Source: Tribonema minus (Eukaryota; Sar; Xanthophyceae; Tribonematales; Tribonemataceae). Taken from it: DNA of 64,000 nt. Positions 33,292-45,349 of the stretch are shown in pieces (position 1 is the first letter of the stretch; each line of letters begins with the position of its first letter). The position numbers and the translations under genes were made by a program. A model generated the notes under the pieces. The model worked only from the letters and a program-made list of their open reading frames with translations, was not told the origin of the DNA and did no database searches. The stretch lies in assembly GCA_017506865.1 (NCBI GenBank), contig JAFCMP010000516.1, positions 496,001 to 560,000 on the forward strand. The letters are read 5' to 3'.

Positions 33292-35206
33292 GGGCGCTCA
33301 CCCCCCCCCCCCCCCCCCCCCCCCCCCCCGACGCCCACCCCCCCGGCAGCTACTGCTGCCGCATTCATAGACAGCTTTACACCGAGGCGCGCACCCGTGC
33401 GCGCGAGCCGTTGCTGTGACATGCGCTGCAGCTGCGCGCCTGCTGCCACAGAGCTGCTTTGTACCTTATCCAGAGTTTTTTTTGGTGTAAGCCTCAAGTC
33501 ACGCCTCGGAGCACGCCGCTGCGGAGGTGTAGAAACCGCGGCGGTGCTGCCACCAGTGCACCCCCCCGCCCCCCCCGCCCTCTTCTCAAGCAGTGCGTTC
33601 CAGAATTGTGTTCCCCAGTCCTTGCGCTAGCAGCCCAGTCTCGACTTGTGCGTAGCTCAGTGCGCCATTCTGAGTTTGGCATGATGAGTTGCAGTTTGAT
33701 TTGCCGCCCCCGCCCCCGCCGGGGCCCGATAGGTATAGATTACGAATCGTGCTGCGCGCGTGCTTGACGTACACCACTACATGACAAGGGGATAGAGCGT
33801 TTTTGTCCATGTGCTCACACTGGGCGCCCCCCTGTCAGATCGGTTTCGATGCAGCACCGTGCTGTTGGCCACTGCTGCAGCTTCTGGCACGGGCCACCCC
33901 CCATACCCCCCCCCCAGGTACGCACACGTACCTTCAACAAGACAGCTTTTGCCAGTGATGCAAGCGCACTTAAACGTGCGCTGCCTCGGCTGCGCCCCTG
34001 ATGCAGCGGTGCTCTTCAATGCCCCCCCCCCCCCCCAACTCCCCCCCCTTTCAGACCCATAGTCATGGGTGCTTCAGTTTGCGTGCCCGGTGCTGTCACA
34101 ATGTGATAATGCTGAGAATGACGTGCACATGGCCCATGAGTCTGGTCTCTCGGTTGCTGCTGCTTTGCACGTGCGTGAGTTCCCCCGCATTACGATGAGC
34201 GGCCTGCACGTCAGAAACCCCATGATGTCCCTGATATGTAGCTGCTCTGCGATTAGAGCCATGCTGATGGCAAATGCTGTCGTAGCAGTGTTGTTGATTC
34301 TGGCTTGATCTGGGCTTGCTGCAACAGAGGTCAGTGAATCTCCATGACATGACTTTTCCAATACTGCGCTTGCTGCAACAGAGGTCAATGACTCATGAAA
34401 TGACAACAGTGCTCAACCATGGTACAGTACAGTACACCTGAGGGATGAGTCATGCGCCTTGACAGAGTCTGAGCAAACCATGTTGACGGGGCAGGCCCAA
34501 CATACAGCATTTGCTGCAAACAGCATGCATCTCAGACAAGACAACAACACATCATGGATAACACGACAACACCGCAAAACGCGAGCGATGTGTCCATGTG
34601 GTCATTGCGCACCCATGTGCTGTGTATGATTTCGTTTATGTGTTGAAAACAACAGGCGTGCATAAGCCATCGGGCATGGGGCTTGCACCCGAAAAGGCCA
34701 TCAGAGCTTCCCTTGCACCCCTGGCTCCCACCTTGTTGTTGTGTGTTGATAATGTGCTTTTGGGGGGTTAAATTGCACACATGGAGACACCGACACATAC
34801 ACACACTGTGCTGCCGGTGCAGCAAGCAAGCACGTTCACTCACTACTGCGCACCCCTCTCGTGGCAGTGGCTACTTCAACTGGTGACGCATTGCAAGCCC
34901 TCTTGCGCGATCCCACTGGCTCACTTGTGGATCAGCCACTTGTGATGTGCTACCTGGCTTAAACGCTTGCCGAGGCAATGCTTCGCAACCACGGGCGGCC
35001 CACAAGCTGTTGTTGAAGTTGAACATGAAGATGGGTGACGCAGCACCTTGGATGTGAGCGCTGTCACAGCAATGCATGGCGCGCGCGACACTTCGCGTGC
35101 TCTCCACGCACGATGCGCACTGCGCTGGCGACTCCGGCGCTCAGTACACCCTCGGGTCCGTGTACTTCCTCGTGTACTTCAGAGTGTACTTCACAGTACA
35201 CCACCC
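33292..35206. other. Spacer with the longest C-run and short tandem repeats
   Basis: Convergent spacer. A C-run of 29 bases lies at 33301-33329 and further C-rich runs at 33908-33917 and 34022-34048. A direct repeat with the core CTTGCTGCAACAGAGGTCA occurs near 34315 and 34370. TCGTGTACTT-like units recur three or four times at 35158-35220 across the 3' end of the PRPP synthetase gene. No gene supported. Confidence 0.5.
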
Positions 35207-38200
35207 CTAGCTCGTGTACTTATCGAGGTCCTGCACGATCTTGTCTGAGATGTCGAGCACTGTGTACACGTCGTCCTTCGGCAGGCGGTCCGTCGTCGTG
35301 GGGATGGAGTTGGTTAACCAGAACCTGAAGCGCGACAGGAAGCGGGCATGAGAGCGCTTGTCAGCATCCCGCTGACGACGCACAACACCATGCATACGTA
35401 CGCAAAACGTTAAGAGTGGTCTGTTTCATCAGAACCTCACGCCAATGTACTTCGACTTTCAAGTATAACTGGGTGCCTATGACGCTGGGCCTGTGGCCAT
35501 TGCGCACGCAGAGCGACCGCTCCCATGCGCCAACCACAGTGAACGCGCCGTGAGCCGCGTTAATGCCGACCACGTTTGATTTGTCAGGCAGCGGAGGCCA
35601 TTGCATGGTCGAAGTTGTGCACAGCATGCAGCCACGTGCACAAAAGTGACTCTCCGACACCTGCATCCCTCATGCACGTGCAGCCACGACACTAAGCAGT
35701 TACGCAGTGACGCTGCGTGCCAGTTGAAGCGGTAACCTCAACAAAGCCCTACATCCCCCACCCCAGCCCCAGCCTGTCTCTCACCTGTCAAACACGCAAG
35801 CAGTCGCCGCCGCACGCTTTCGCTGTCACCAATTGCCCGCGCAAGAAGCGCGGCACTGTAGATGTGCCCAGCCCTAAAACTAGCCCTGCATCCCATTTTT
35901 AACCTTGCAAGACCTTCCACCTGCCATGCACGCAGCGGTCGCCGCCGCATGCTCACTTCATCCACCAACCCTAACCGTGATGATGCCGACCCCCCTAAAC
36001 CTAGCTCAAATCAACATCAACTCTAGCTCCAAAACCAATTTCAGCCCGTAGCGCATCACACCTTTCGAACACGCAGCGGTCAATCGCTGCACGCAAAGCG
36101 CTTCCACGTCTCGCTGGGAACACGCCCTGCGCCACGAACTTCAACCCTTGCTGAACCCCAACTTCAACCCTAGCCCTGGATCCCAACTTCGACCCTAGCC
36201 CGTCACCTGTCAAACACGAAGCAGTTGCCACCGCGCGTAAAGCGCTTCCTCGCCTCGCTGGGGAACACGCCCTGCGCCAGAAACTTCAGTTTCAGCCCTG
36301 AAGTCAACTTCAACTCTAGCCCTTGATCCCAACTTCAACCCTAACTTAAACTCTAGCCCGTCACCTGTCAAACACGCAACGATCGCCGCCGCGCGCGAAG
36401 CGCTTCCACGCCTCGCTGAGGAACACACCGTGCGCCACGAATTTCAACTCTAGTCCCAAATAACAACTTCAACCCTAGCCCATCACCTGTCAGACACACA
36501 GCGGTCGCCGCCGCGCGCAAAGCGCTTCCACGCCTCGCTGGGGAACACGCCGTGCGCCACGAACTTCAACCCCAGCCCTGAATCCCAACTTCAACCCTGA
36601 CCCTAACCACAAAGTTCCACCCCTAGTCTGTCACCTGTCAAACACGCAGCGGTCGCCGCCGCGCGTAAAACGCTTCCACGCCTCGCTGGGGAACGCGCTG
36701 TGCACCACAAACACTTCAAATCTAGCACAAACCCCAACTTCATCACCTGTCAAACACGCAGCGGTCGCCGCCGCGCGCGAAGCGCTTCCACGCCTCGCTG
36801 GGGAACACGCCGTGCGCCACGAAGGCGCATACGGACAGCGCTCCGCGCTCCTTGAGCGCCGCGCCGCACTCGTACAGCGTGCCGCCCGTCTGCACGAGGT
36901 CGTCCACGATGACAATGTTGCGCGCGCGCGGCTCGCCGTCCTGGATGGTGATCACGCGCTCGTCGCCGTTGCGCACCTGCACGAGGTAGGGTTAGGGTTA
37001 TACTTAGGGATAGAGATTCAAGTTAGGCCTGAGGGTTAGGTGGTAGAGTTTGGGATCAAAGTTGGATGCGAGGTTGGGTGCAAAAGTGTGGTGATCACGC
37101 GCGCGTTGCCGTTGCGGACCTCGTGTGATCTCGCATCTTCAACTGCACAACTTCAATAGACAGCAATAGATGGCATAGACAGTATGTCGATCCATCACCT
37201 TTTGCAAACCCGTATCCTGCAAACATGTCCGATACCCCCATGTACCATGTTATCATCCGGATAGGCGATGCCGTCGACTCACGACCAGAGTCACCTATAC
37301 ACTACCCACCTGTGTACTTCAAGCACACATGCAGCAATCAGGAATCCATCGCTACGCTGTGACTTGACAGTCACTGAACTTCAAGATGCAGGAATCATGA
37401 CTCCATAGCTAAATTGTGACCTGACACCGACACCCAACTTCAACAACGCACCTTGCCACAGATCACCGTCGCGAACCCCTCCCCCGCGAACATGTGCGCG
37501 AACCGCTTCGCAGCGCCGTCATCCGGAAACGCAATGCAGTCCACATTGGTCCGCCGCAGCTCATCAATGAGCACGGGAATCGTTGTCTGCAGCGACGCTA
37601 TCGCGTTGCCGTGCAGGTAGAAGCGGTTCTGCAGGGTGTGGAGATCGTACACCATGACGCGCGTGGGGCGCCCGCACGACGGCAGGTTGCTGAAGAGCTG
37701 CGCGTACGTGTTGGCGGTGGCCACCTGCGGCGGCAGCAGTAGCAGCGGCGGCGGCGGCAGCAGTGTCAGCGTCGACAGCAGCAGCGGTAACGGCAGCGGC
37801 GGCAGCAGCGGCGGCGGCAGCGGTAGCGGACGCCGTAGGAGCAGCGGTGCAGCAGCAGCGGCGGCGGTAGCGGCGGCAGTAACGGCGGCGGCGGCGTCAG
37901 CGGCAGCGGCAGCAGCAGCAGCAGCGGTGGCAGCAGCCGCGGCAGAAGTGGTAGCGGAAGCCGTAGGAGCAGCGGTGCAGCTGCACATGGTGGCAGCAGC
38001 AGCAGCAGCAGCAGCAGCGTGAAAGGAGTATATTGCATGGGATAGCTGGGACTGATCACTGGGTGCGCAGACGTACCAGCGCTGCAGCAACATGCAGTGC
38101 ATCACAGGTCATGCACTACACGGTGCCGGGCAATGACGCAGCTTTGAAGAGCTGTGTGGCTGTGTTGGCCTGTGTGGCAGGAACACAACACAACCGGCGG

Positions 38201-39379
38201 CACTGGCGAGACACTCTCTCTCTCAGGGGCAGAGTCCATATGTGGAATTGAAGGTGGCACAGGGGCAGAGGCACTACTTCAGCTGCACACAGGTCATACA
38301 CTGTAATGGATGTCATGCGCCCCGCTTGATGCCATGTTGATGATGAAAACATCAAGCGTGAGCAGTGTTCGGTGGTCGCAATATAGGGGCCGTTGAATAT
38401 TTGCAGCAGTGTCGAGGTCGAGCCGGGCTCAAGAGGAACAGACATGCCCAGCGACATCTTGCAGCGCCCTGCTCGCTGAGAGCAGCTGCAGTTGATTGGA
38501 CGATGCAGTGTGCATGCGCAGCAGCATCACTGGCGGTGACCATCAACATGTGGAACGCATGGTCCCAACTCTGCATGAGCTGTGCCGGTGTCAAGCGTAC
38601 AACCGTTGTGATGGTGCTCCATGTGGTCTTCTGCATAACCTACCGTGTTGTCGAAGCTTGTTCGCAGCGCCGAGTTTGAGTTGTGCTTGCAGGTGTCTGG
38701 TGATACCCGAGAGGCAACATCAAAGCATTGTGGACTCAAATGGCTGCAAACACTTGCATGTACTAACGGAACCACCGCAACATTGCAACTTAGAGTGTAC
38801 CTACTGCGGCTGCCTGTCATTGCAAGCTGTGTGAACAACTTCTCTCACCTGGCCCTCCCGAGTGACCCGCTCCATGGTGCCCGTAGGGTAGTACGGCAGC
38901 ACCACAGTGAGATCCTCCACAAAGTTCTGCAGCAGCGCTATCATCACCTGGAACTGGCTCAGCGTCACGTCGTTGTTGTGGAAGGAGCCCAGAAACAGCA
39001 CGTGCTCGCCCGAAATCACATTATGGGGTGTGAATCCGCCAATTTCGATGCAGTCTGTGCCATCCGGAAACTTGCCCCAGGCAGTGGGGTGAAATCGAAA
39101 CCTGGCCGGGTAGTTTGCCTCCAGCAACCGCGCCATGGGCTCCATGGCTTTGGCGGCGATGATCTGATACCGCTTGCTGGTGCGCTTGCTCTTGTGCATG
39201 ATCCACTCCTCCACCGCTGATCGGTCGCCGTCCGCGCCGATCATCCGCAGCGCGCCGCCACGGCCGCTGGCTCGGCTGCGAGCTACTGCCTGAGAGCCGC
39301 TGTGCAAGCGCAGCGCCGGCGCAAAGGCCTGGCACGCACAGCAGCACCAGGCCACGAGTACACCCAGCCGGAGGACCAT
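35207..39379 (-). CDS. Plastid-targeted ribose-phosphate pyrophosphokinase (PRPP synthetase), 4 exons
   Basis: Minus-strand exons 39379-38849, 37724-37452, 36976-36747 and 35324-35207 join in phase to 383 residues. The start MVLRLGVLVAWCCCACQAFAP is a signal peptide ending in the AFAP motif of complex-plastid precursors, followed by an Arg/Ser-rich transit segment. The enzyme part starts near residue 50. Recognisable features: LFLGSFHNND, VVLPYYPTGTMER, RVMVYDLHTLQNRFYL and the PRPP-binding loop IVIVDDLVQTGGTLYECG, then VAHGVFPSEAWKRF and FWLTNSIPTTTDRL. These match the plant PRS3/PRS4-type (phosphate-independent class) rather than the bacterial/class I form. It makes PRPP from ribose 5-phosphate and ATP for nucleotide, His and Trp synthesis; stromal location is inferred. 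Introns hold a triplet-repeat array and a seven-copy exon-edge array. Confidence 0.93.
35780..36735 (-). repeat. Seven decayed copies of the exon 3 donor edge in PRPP synthetase intron 3
   Basis: Copies start near 35781, 35918, 36057, 36204, 36360, 36482 and 36630; the genuine edge is at 36741. Each contains the plus-strand donor-exon junction CACCTGTCAAACACGCAGCG or a close variant, and most continue through the AAGCGCTTCCACGCCTCGCT exon segment and the CACGCC-TGCGCCACGAA region, then AACTTCAACCCTAGCCC-like spacer. Period is about 115-155 bp. They retain the last ~70-90 bases of exon and a GT donor. Confidence 0.92.
37725..38022. repeat. GGC/AGC triplet-repeat array in PRPP synthetase intron 1
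   Basis: About 300 bp made almost only of GGC, AGC and GGT/AGT-type triplets directly next to the acceptor of exon 2. In the gene's own sense strand the array stays open in the exon 2 frame back to about 38105, so an intron-retained transcript would still be translatable through it. Confidence 0.9.
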
Positions 39380-39735
39380 TTAGTATATACCCTGCTCCTC
39401 CGTGCCGACTGCTCCCACAGCGCTGCGGGTGCACCGCCTCCTGCAATGCGTCTGCGAGTCCGCTATAGCACCACACACTCCCCACGCCACGCCACCGTCT
39501 GTGTGCTTTTGGCAGGTAAGCCCTGCATGTGGACGCCCTTTGAAGTTCCATGTCTGGCGACGATGAAGTTCAGCACGCAGAAGCATCGATTTCTACTCTA
39601 CTGGGGCGAAGAGTGGCGCAGCGAGCGTAGGCGGTGCCACTGCTGCTTGCTTGCAGCCGCAGTCAGTTCAGGTGGTGACAAGGCAGCTACAGTAGGATCA
39701 GGCCCAATCACAGAAACGGTAGAATCAACTAAATC
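39380..39735. promoter_or_regulatory. Bidirectional promoter region, PRPP synthetase / coiled-coil gene
   Basis: 356 bp between two divergent start codons. It includes TTTGAAGTTCCATG near 39539 and GATGAAGTTCAG, variants of the recurring motif, and a TTAGTATATA sequence at 39379-39389 just upstream of the PRPP synthetase start that resembles a TATA box but is very close to the ATG. Confidence 0.45.
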
Positions 39736-42700
39736 ATGGACGCACCTTTGGACGCAAGTGTTCAGGGCCCCCAGCGTCCCATCGACGTACACTCCATTGA
39801 GACACACCAGCTTTCTCCATCGACATCTGAAGAGCCCCATGTAGCGCCCACGTTTGGCCACGGAGAGGACCTCAATGCACCTCAACACAAAGTGGCAGTT
39901 GGAGCAATCTCAAAGCTGCCTGCAAGCGACAGGAGGGGCAGCAGCGGCTCCGATAAGTCGCGGCAAGAGCATGCCTCCCACACAGCGCCAGTCTCTCCCA
40001 TGCACTCCCTAGCCGACGTGAGCGGCAGCAGCACCAGCGACAACAGCCTCGAGTACACTCCCGACAGGCCGTCATCCAATCACCGCCGGAGCTGCGGCAG
40101 CAACACCCTCACAAGCAGATCTTCCCTGGCAATGGAGTCCATGGAGGGCGGCTTTGCCTTAGATGCAGCTGCAACACCCATTACAAGCACCTCAGGCAGA
40201 AGCAGGGCGTCGCTGTCAACGTCGGGCTTGCGTCGTCGCCGGTCGCCGTCCCCGATCATCGACAACGAGTGCTATTACGACTCTTTCTGCGAGGAGAACG
40301 AGCTCAAAGAGTCAGAGAACGACTCCAGCACCAACACCTCCCAGCACGGCGGCGCGGCGTCTGACGCGCCGTTCACCGCTGCGAAGGCGACGCAGCAGCA
40401 GCAGCCGTACACGCCGTTGCTCCAGCAGACATCGAGCACCAGCACAGAAAAAGCCGTTACGTCGGCGGTTGCGCCCAACTTCGAATTTGTCGGCGAAGAA
40501 GCCATTGACGCCGAGGCATACGCCCCTATCGAAGGCAGCATGCGCTACGTATCGTCTCTCCGCGCCACACACCACACACACCCCGCCCCCCCGCACCCCC
40601 CTGCTCAGGGGCAGAACTTAGAGGCGAGGTACGCGCTGCCGCTGCCGCCGCCTGAGCACATGGAAGCAGCGCCTGTGGCGGAGCACAACACGCATGCGAT
40701 GCTGCATGGCGCTTCGTTTGTGGTTGCTGAGCAGCAGTGCTCAGAGCAGCAGTGCTCGACCGCAGCGTACCCAGCGCCCCCTGCGCTGCAGCAGCGACCT
40801 CTGCTGGAGCCACTGCTGGAGACAACAGACGTGACTGCAGCATCGCTGCAGCAGCAGCAGCAGCAGCAGCAGTCGTCGCCTGATCAGCAGCAGCGCGCAT
40901 CGCCAGCGCAGCAGCAGCAGCAGCAGCAGGAGGAGACAACAACAGCAACGCACACCATGCACGCGGCGGCAGCGGCTTTGCTGCCGCCAGACGCGCGCAC
41001 CGCCAGCGAGGCAGCGGACACCTTAGAGACCGACGAGCATCTCGAATCCGGCGACGCATACGCGAGTGGCGCTGAGCCGCTGATGACAACAGCAGCAGCA
41101 GCAGCAGTGCTCAGTGCGCAGGCGCCGCACCCGCCCCTCGCTGCGTGCACGGATGCGGAGTCTGCGGTGGGGGGGGGGAGGGCGGGGGTGGGGGCGGGGG
41201 GGCGGCGGCGGCGGCGCGTGTCCGCAGGGCTGGGCATGAATGCGGCGCTGTACTCCAGCGGCGACAGCGCTCCTCGCTACTCACAGGTATGTACGTGTGT
41301 ATGGATGTATATATGTACACCAGTGCTGACAGCGCTCCTCGCTTCGCACAGGTATGTATGTTTGTGTAGGGTGTCTACTCGTGTGCGCGCTTGTAGCGGT
41401 ACGCAGCACAGTGGGTCGTTGGCGGTGGCGTGAAGGCAGGCCAGACCACACAGGGCCCCGGTCGATAGCTAGTAGAGATGGCTGGTACGCGCTGCAATTT
41501 TTGTGCTTTGTGAACAACGTATTGAGCGGGACACTGTAGCGGGACTGGTGCCTCTTGCTGTAGCCATGCGTCGGCGGACATCACGTGCCCTCGCGTCATA
41601 TCCTCGCGAACCCAGGCTTGGCTAATGCCGGTAGCTGTCAGTCACCTGCTGGCCCCAACCTCCACGTCTTCAGTGCCCCTGCCTCGTACCTCTGCGCACA
41701 CGTCTCTTCTTCCAGCCGCCACTCTCCTTACACACTGCACGGCGCACACGCCATTCTCCTTACACACTGCACGGCTCACGCTCCGCTGCCGCGCCGCGCA
41801 GGGCGAATTTGACGCCGCCGTCGCGTCGCGCGCAGCAGAGCTCCTAGCAGCGGCGGAGCGCGCGGCGGCAGCGGCGCGCGCCGCGGCGGACGCGCGCGAG
41901 AACGATCTGCGGAGCGCGCTGGCGGCGGCGGCGGCGGAGGCGGAGGCGCTGCACGGCGCGTGCGCAGAGAGGGGGGAGCAGGGGGCGGTGATCGCGGAGC
42001 TGTGCGCGCGGCTGGAGGACTTTGAGCGCTGCCACAACGCGAAGCTCGCCGCCGCGGAGAAGGTGCGGCGTTGCGCTGTCGTCGTTGCGTATTCGTTGTG
42101 TATACAGGGTGTAGCTTTGGGTGGTGAACGCACACCTCATGTACCTTGCTATGTTATTGTTGAGTGAAGATAGTGCGTAGCTGCATGACAACAGCCAGTG
42201 CGTGCTGTACATTCGCGACTGTTGAAGTACGCGGAGCTGTACTCGCTAGTGCATTGAGTCGAGTGCTTCAACAATGCCAAGCTCGCAATGGTGGTATGTA
42301 GGTATATGGTAAGTATATGGCAGATGCATGCCTTGTGAAATGCACTGTGGTCATATGGTTCATCACATTAGCAGAGTCTGCACTACAGACAGTGCACAGG
42401 GCGAGCTACAGCAGTCTTCCGCAGCGCACCGATTGCCTTACTGTTTTGAGGAGCAGCCTCAAGTGAAGTTGGTGGTACCTCGTGTGCATTTGCATGTCAT
42501 CACGGCACATGCGCCCTGCACGTACAGTCATAGTCCCATGGGTCCTTCGTCCGCTCACAGACATATGCATACATGCATGCTGACGCTGCTGCCCCCCCAT
42601 GACGCCAACTCTGCAGGGCCTTACCGAGAAGGGACTTCAACTGGAACTGGTGACGCGCCAGTACCTAGACATGCAGCAGACGCAGACCTCCCAGGCAGAA

Positions 42701-44302
42701 TCACACGCCGCTGAGCTGGCCTCCGCTCACGCCGAGACGGGGGCTATTAGGGTCCAACTAGAAGCCAGAGAGGAGGCCCTAGTGGCGCTGCAGCGGGAGT
42801 TTGATGGGTTGAGGGATGCGGAGCGAGGGAAGCGCGCCGCGGCGGTGACCAAGATGAAGGAGGACATGAAGGCGCTGGCGGTGGAGCAGTTTGCGGGGGC
42901 GAACAAGCAGTTCCGCGCGGTGTCGCTGCGGCTGCGGCAGACGGTGAGTTGCTGCGGTTAGTCGTTGTAGCTGCTGTATATCATTAGTGGTCGGTTTTGA
43001 CAGGCGTCTGCGGTTGCCGTTGCGCTGCGGCAGTGCTCGACGGCGACACCACTGCGCTGCCGACGACCGACTGTGACTCTCCTCTCTCTGCGCCCTCCCC
43101 TCTGGCGTGCCACGCATCATTCGCTACATACCTACCTACGTGCCCGCCTCACCAGACGGACGAGCTGGCGGCGGCAAAGACAGAGCTGAGCGCTGCCAAC
43201 ACGCAGCACGCGCGCCTTCTAGACGAGCTCAAGCAAGAGCGCGCAGCCGCGGCGGCGGCAGCAGCGGCGGCGGCAGCGCGTGAGGCGGCGGCGGCGGCGC
43301 GGGAGGAGGCGCTGGCGGCGGATGTGCGCGCCGCGCGGCAGCAGTGCTCAGCGCTGGAGCGGCAGGTGGAGGAGGCGGGCCGCGCGCGCGATGATGCGAT
43401 TCGAGACAGGTATGAACGTATGGAGCTTATGTGTATTCAATAATACTATTTATGGAGCCTTCAAGAACTGGTGCGGGTATGTACATAGATGGGGGGTGAC
43501 GTTCGCGACAGGTGTGTATGTATGTACGGAGTCTTCGAGAGCTGGTTTGTAGGGAGTGTGAGGGGGGTGGCGTTGGGGTTTGGGGGGATGTAGGTATGTA
43601 AGGTAGGGGTGGGTGTACAGAAGCGAAGGCTCCTACCTCATCAGGGAGCGGTTGCAGGTTTCACGTCATAGAATGTCAGGACGATGTACAGGTTGACGAT
43701 GCATGGCACAGAAGCAGGCCAGTAACGTGGTGGAGCTGAAGAGTGGGGTTTACACGCAGCGCATTACCGTGGCGGGCGAGGTTGCAGCGGCTTGCTGCGT
43801 GCACCACGGCGCCATTCGCAGCAGATAGAAAAGTGAAGGTATCTGTTGGAAGGGAGGGTTGCTGATTTGCTGATACACCATGCCGCATCACAGACTATGC
43901 CATGAGGCTCAGGGCAATGTCAACACAAGTTACTACGCAGGCAAGCAGGCCAGCAGTGCTGGACGGCATTTTCAGGTTGAAGTTCTGTTGTTGGCCTTGG
44001 AGCACAGAAGTTGATACCATCAGTATTTGCCTCACTATGCTGCCTACGTATGCTGGCTCAACATCCGTATGCTGGCTCAACCTTGCTTCTGGCATTGGCT
44101 TCATGTTGACCAACTCATTGTTTCTTGTTGTTGCATCTGCACGCATTCCATCGTTTTGCATTTCAGGCAAGCCATGCAAGACAGCCTGGCGCGTTCGGCT
44201 GTGCGCGAAACCACTCTGTCCAAGGAAAACTCTGAACTGAAAGAGGTCTCAGAGCAGCTGTTGGGCCTCCTGGAGCACCACCAAAATACAGTTATAGTGT
44301 AA
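39736..44302 (+). CDS. Acidic, Gln/Ser-rich protein with long C-terminal coiled coil, 5 exons
   Basis: Exons 39736-41286, 41802-42062, 42617-42943, 43156-43409 and 44167-44302 (TAA) join in phase to 842 residues. Residues 1-517 (first exon) look disordered: Ser/Asp-rich (SSGSDKSRQEH, RRRRSPSPIIDNE), acidic segments and Gln tracts (SLQQQQQQQQSS). From the second exon to the end the protein is a near-continuous Ala/Glu/Leu/Arg coiled coil of about 320 residues (AAELLAAAERAA, ELVTRQYLDMQQ, VKMKEDMKALA-like, SKENSELKEVSEQLLGLLE). The acidic N-terminus plus C-terminal coiled coil resembles TACC centrosomal proteins, but I see no decisive motif. Possible cytoskeletal or centriolar scaffold; inference only. 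Divergent from PRPP synthetase. Confidence 0.8.
41315..41360 (+). repeat. Exon 1 3'-edge copy in the coiled-coil gene
   Basis: 41322-41360 repeats GCGACAGCGCTCCTCGCT and the ACAGGTATGTA donor of exon 1 (genuine 41261-41293), giving a second consensus donor about 66 bases downstream. Decayed copies of the ends of exon 2 (near 42250-42300) and exon 4 (near 43465 and 43505) are also visible. Confidence 0.75.
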
Positions 44303-45349
44303 CTGCCGTTGGTACCCTCCGGAAGCAGGCGGCAGCAGCTGCTGCGCCTGTGTAGAATGAATGCAGCTGTCAGATCTCTCTAGTTGGGGACGGGAAGTCA
44401 ATGTGCGTGCGGCATACTTCAACTCGGAGCAGTCGATGTGCACCTTGACTTCCCAGAGTCGAATTGCATGTGCTGCTGATTTGGGGTTTTGACAGCACCA
44501 GTTCTCCTGAAGGACCAGGCGCAGTCACAAGCACCGAACTGCTGTCGTCAGAGTCTGGCAGTATGACATGTGTGTAATGTGTGGTATGCACCAGCAAGGC
44601 AGCAACAAATAATACAGCACTGATATCGGACCCCACCCACACACAACAGCTGATGCGCATTGCTTTCTTTTTTTCATTTTTCAATCTTGTACTTGGAGTA
44701 CAGTACCTGTTTCTCAAGGTGCTGTACCTGCTACTTTCTCCTTGTCCCTAAACACATTTGCAGTGGTTTGTGTAATTTCTTTGCCTTTCAAACGCGGTCT
44801 CTGCTGCACTTCTGTTCGTTATGGTGGACTTCACTTTTCATGGACACAAGCACACCATAGGGCCATGAAGCAGACATTGTTGAAGGCACAAAACCGAACA
44901 AGTACGTGCAAGACACTGCGCATCGCACATTGATTCCATGATGTCTGCAGCTTATCAAAGGCACAAAACTGCACATTGATTCCATGATGTCCGCAGCTTA
45001 TCAATGGCATGCTGATGTGCCTATTGTTTGAGTAGGTGGCAATAAAGGCGACTATTCCCCATGTACGCTTCGGTGTGCCGCATTGCTCGTGGCCACACTC
45101 TGCTGTGCCCTTTGCTGCACACTGTATTTCACTCACCACCGCGGTCACAGCTAAACAACGGACACATGGAACGCTCACTGCAACGCCGTCCATCGAAGGT
45201 GCCGATGTGCAATGGCACACACGGCAGTGGCCACATGAAACGCTCACTGTAACGCCGCGTATCAAGGGTGCCGATGCGCAATGGCACACATGGCAGCGAC
45301 CACCTACCTACTGTAAACAATACTCGAAGTACGTGAGGAGCGTCACCCT
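44303..45349. other. Convergent spacer with two tandem repeats
   Basis: Between the 3' ends of the coiled-coil and PH-PDZ genes. A 46-bp direct repeat at about 44926-44971 and 44972-45010 has the core CACATTGATTCCATGATGT. A ~70-bp direct repeat spans about 45162-45300 (unit includes CGCTCACTG(C/T)AACGCCG and GCAATGGCACACA). No gene. Confidence 0.6.

Noticed and set aside
37440-38105. Single long minus frame through the triplet repeat and PRPP synthetase exon 2
   Set aside because: The phase-0 acceptor at 37724 joins exon 1 directly; the upstream part is repeat translation.
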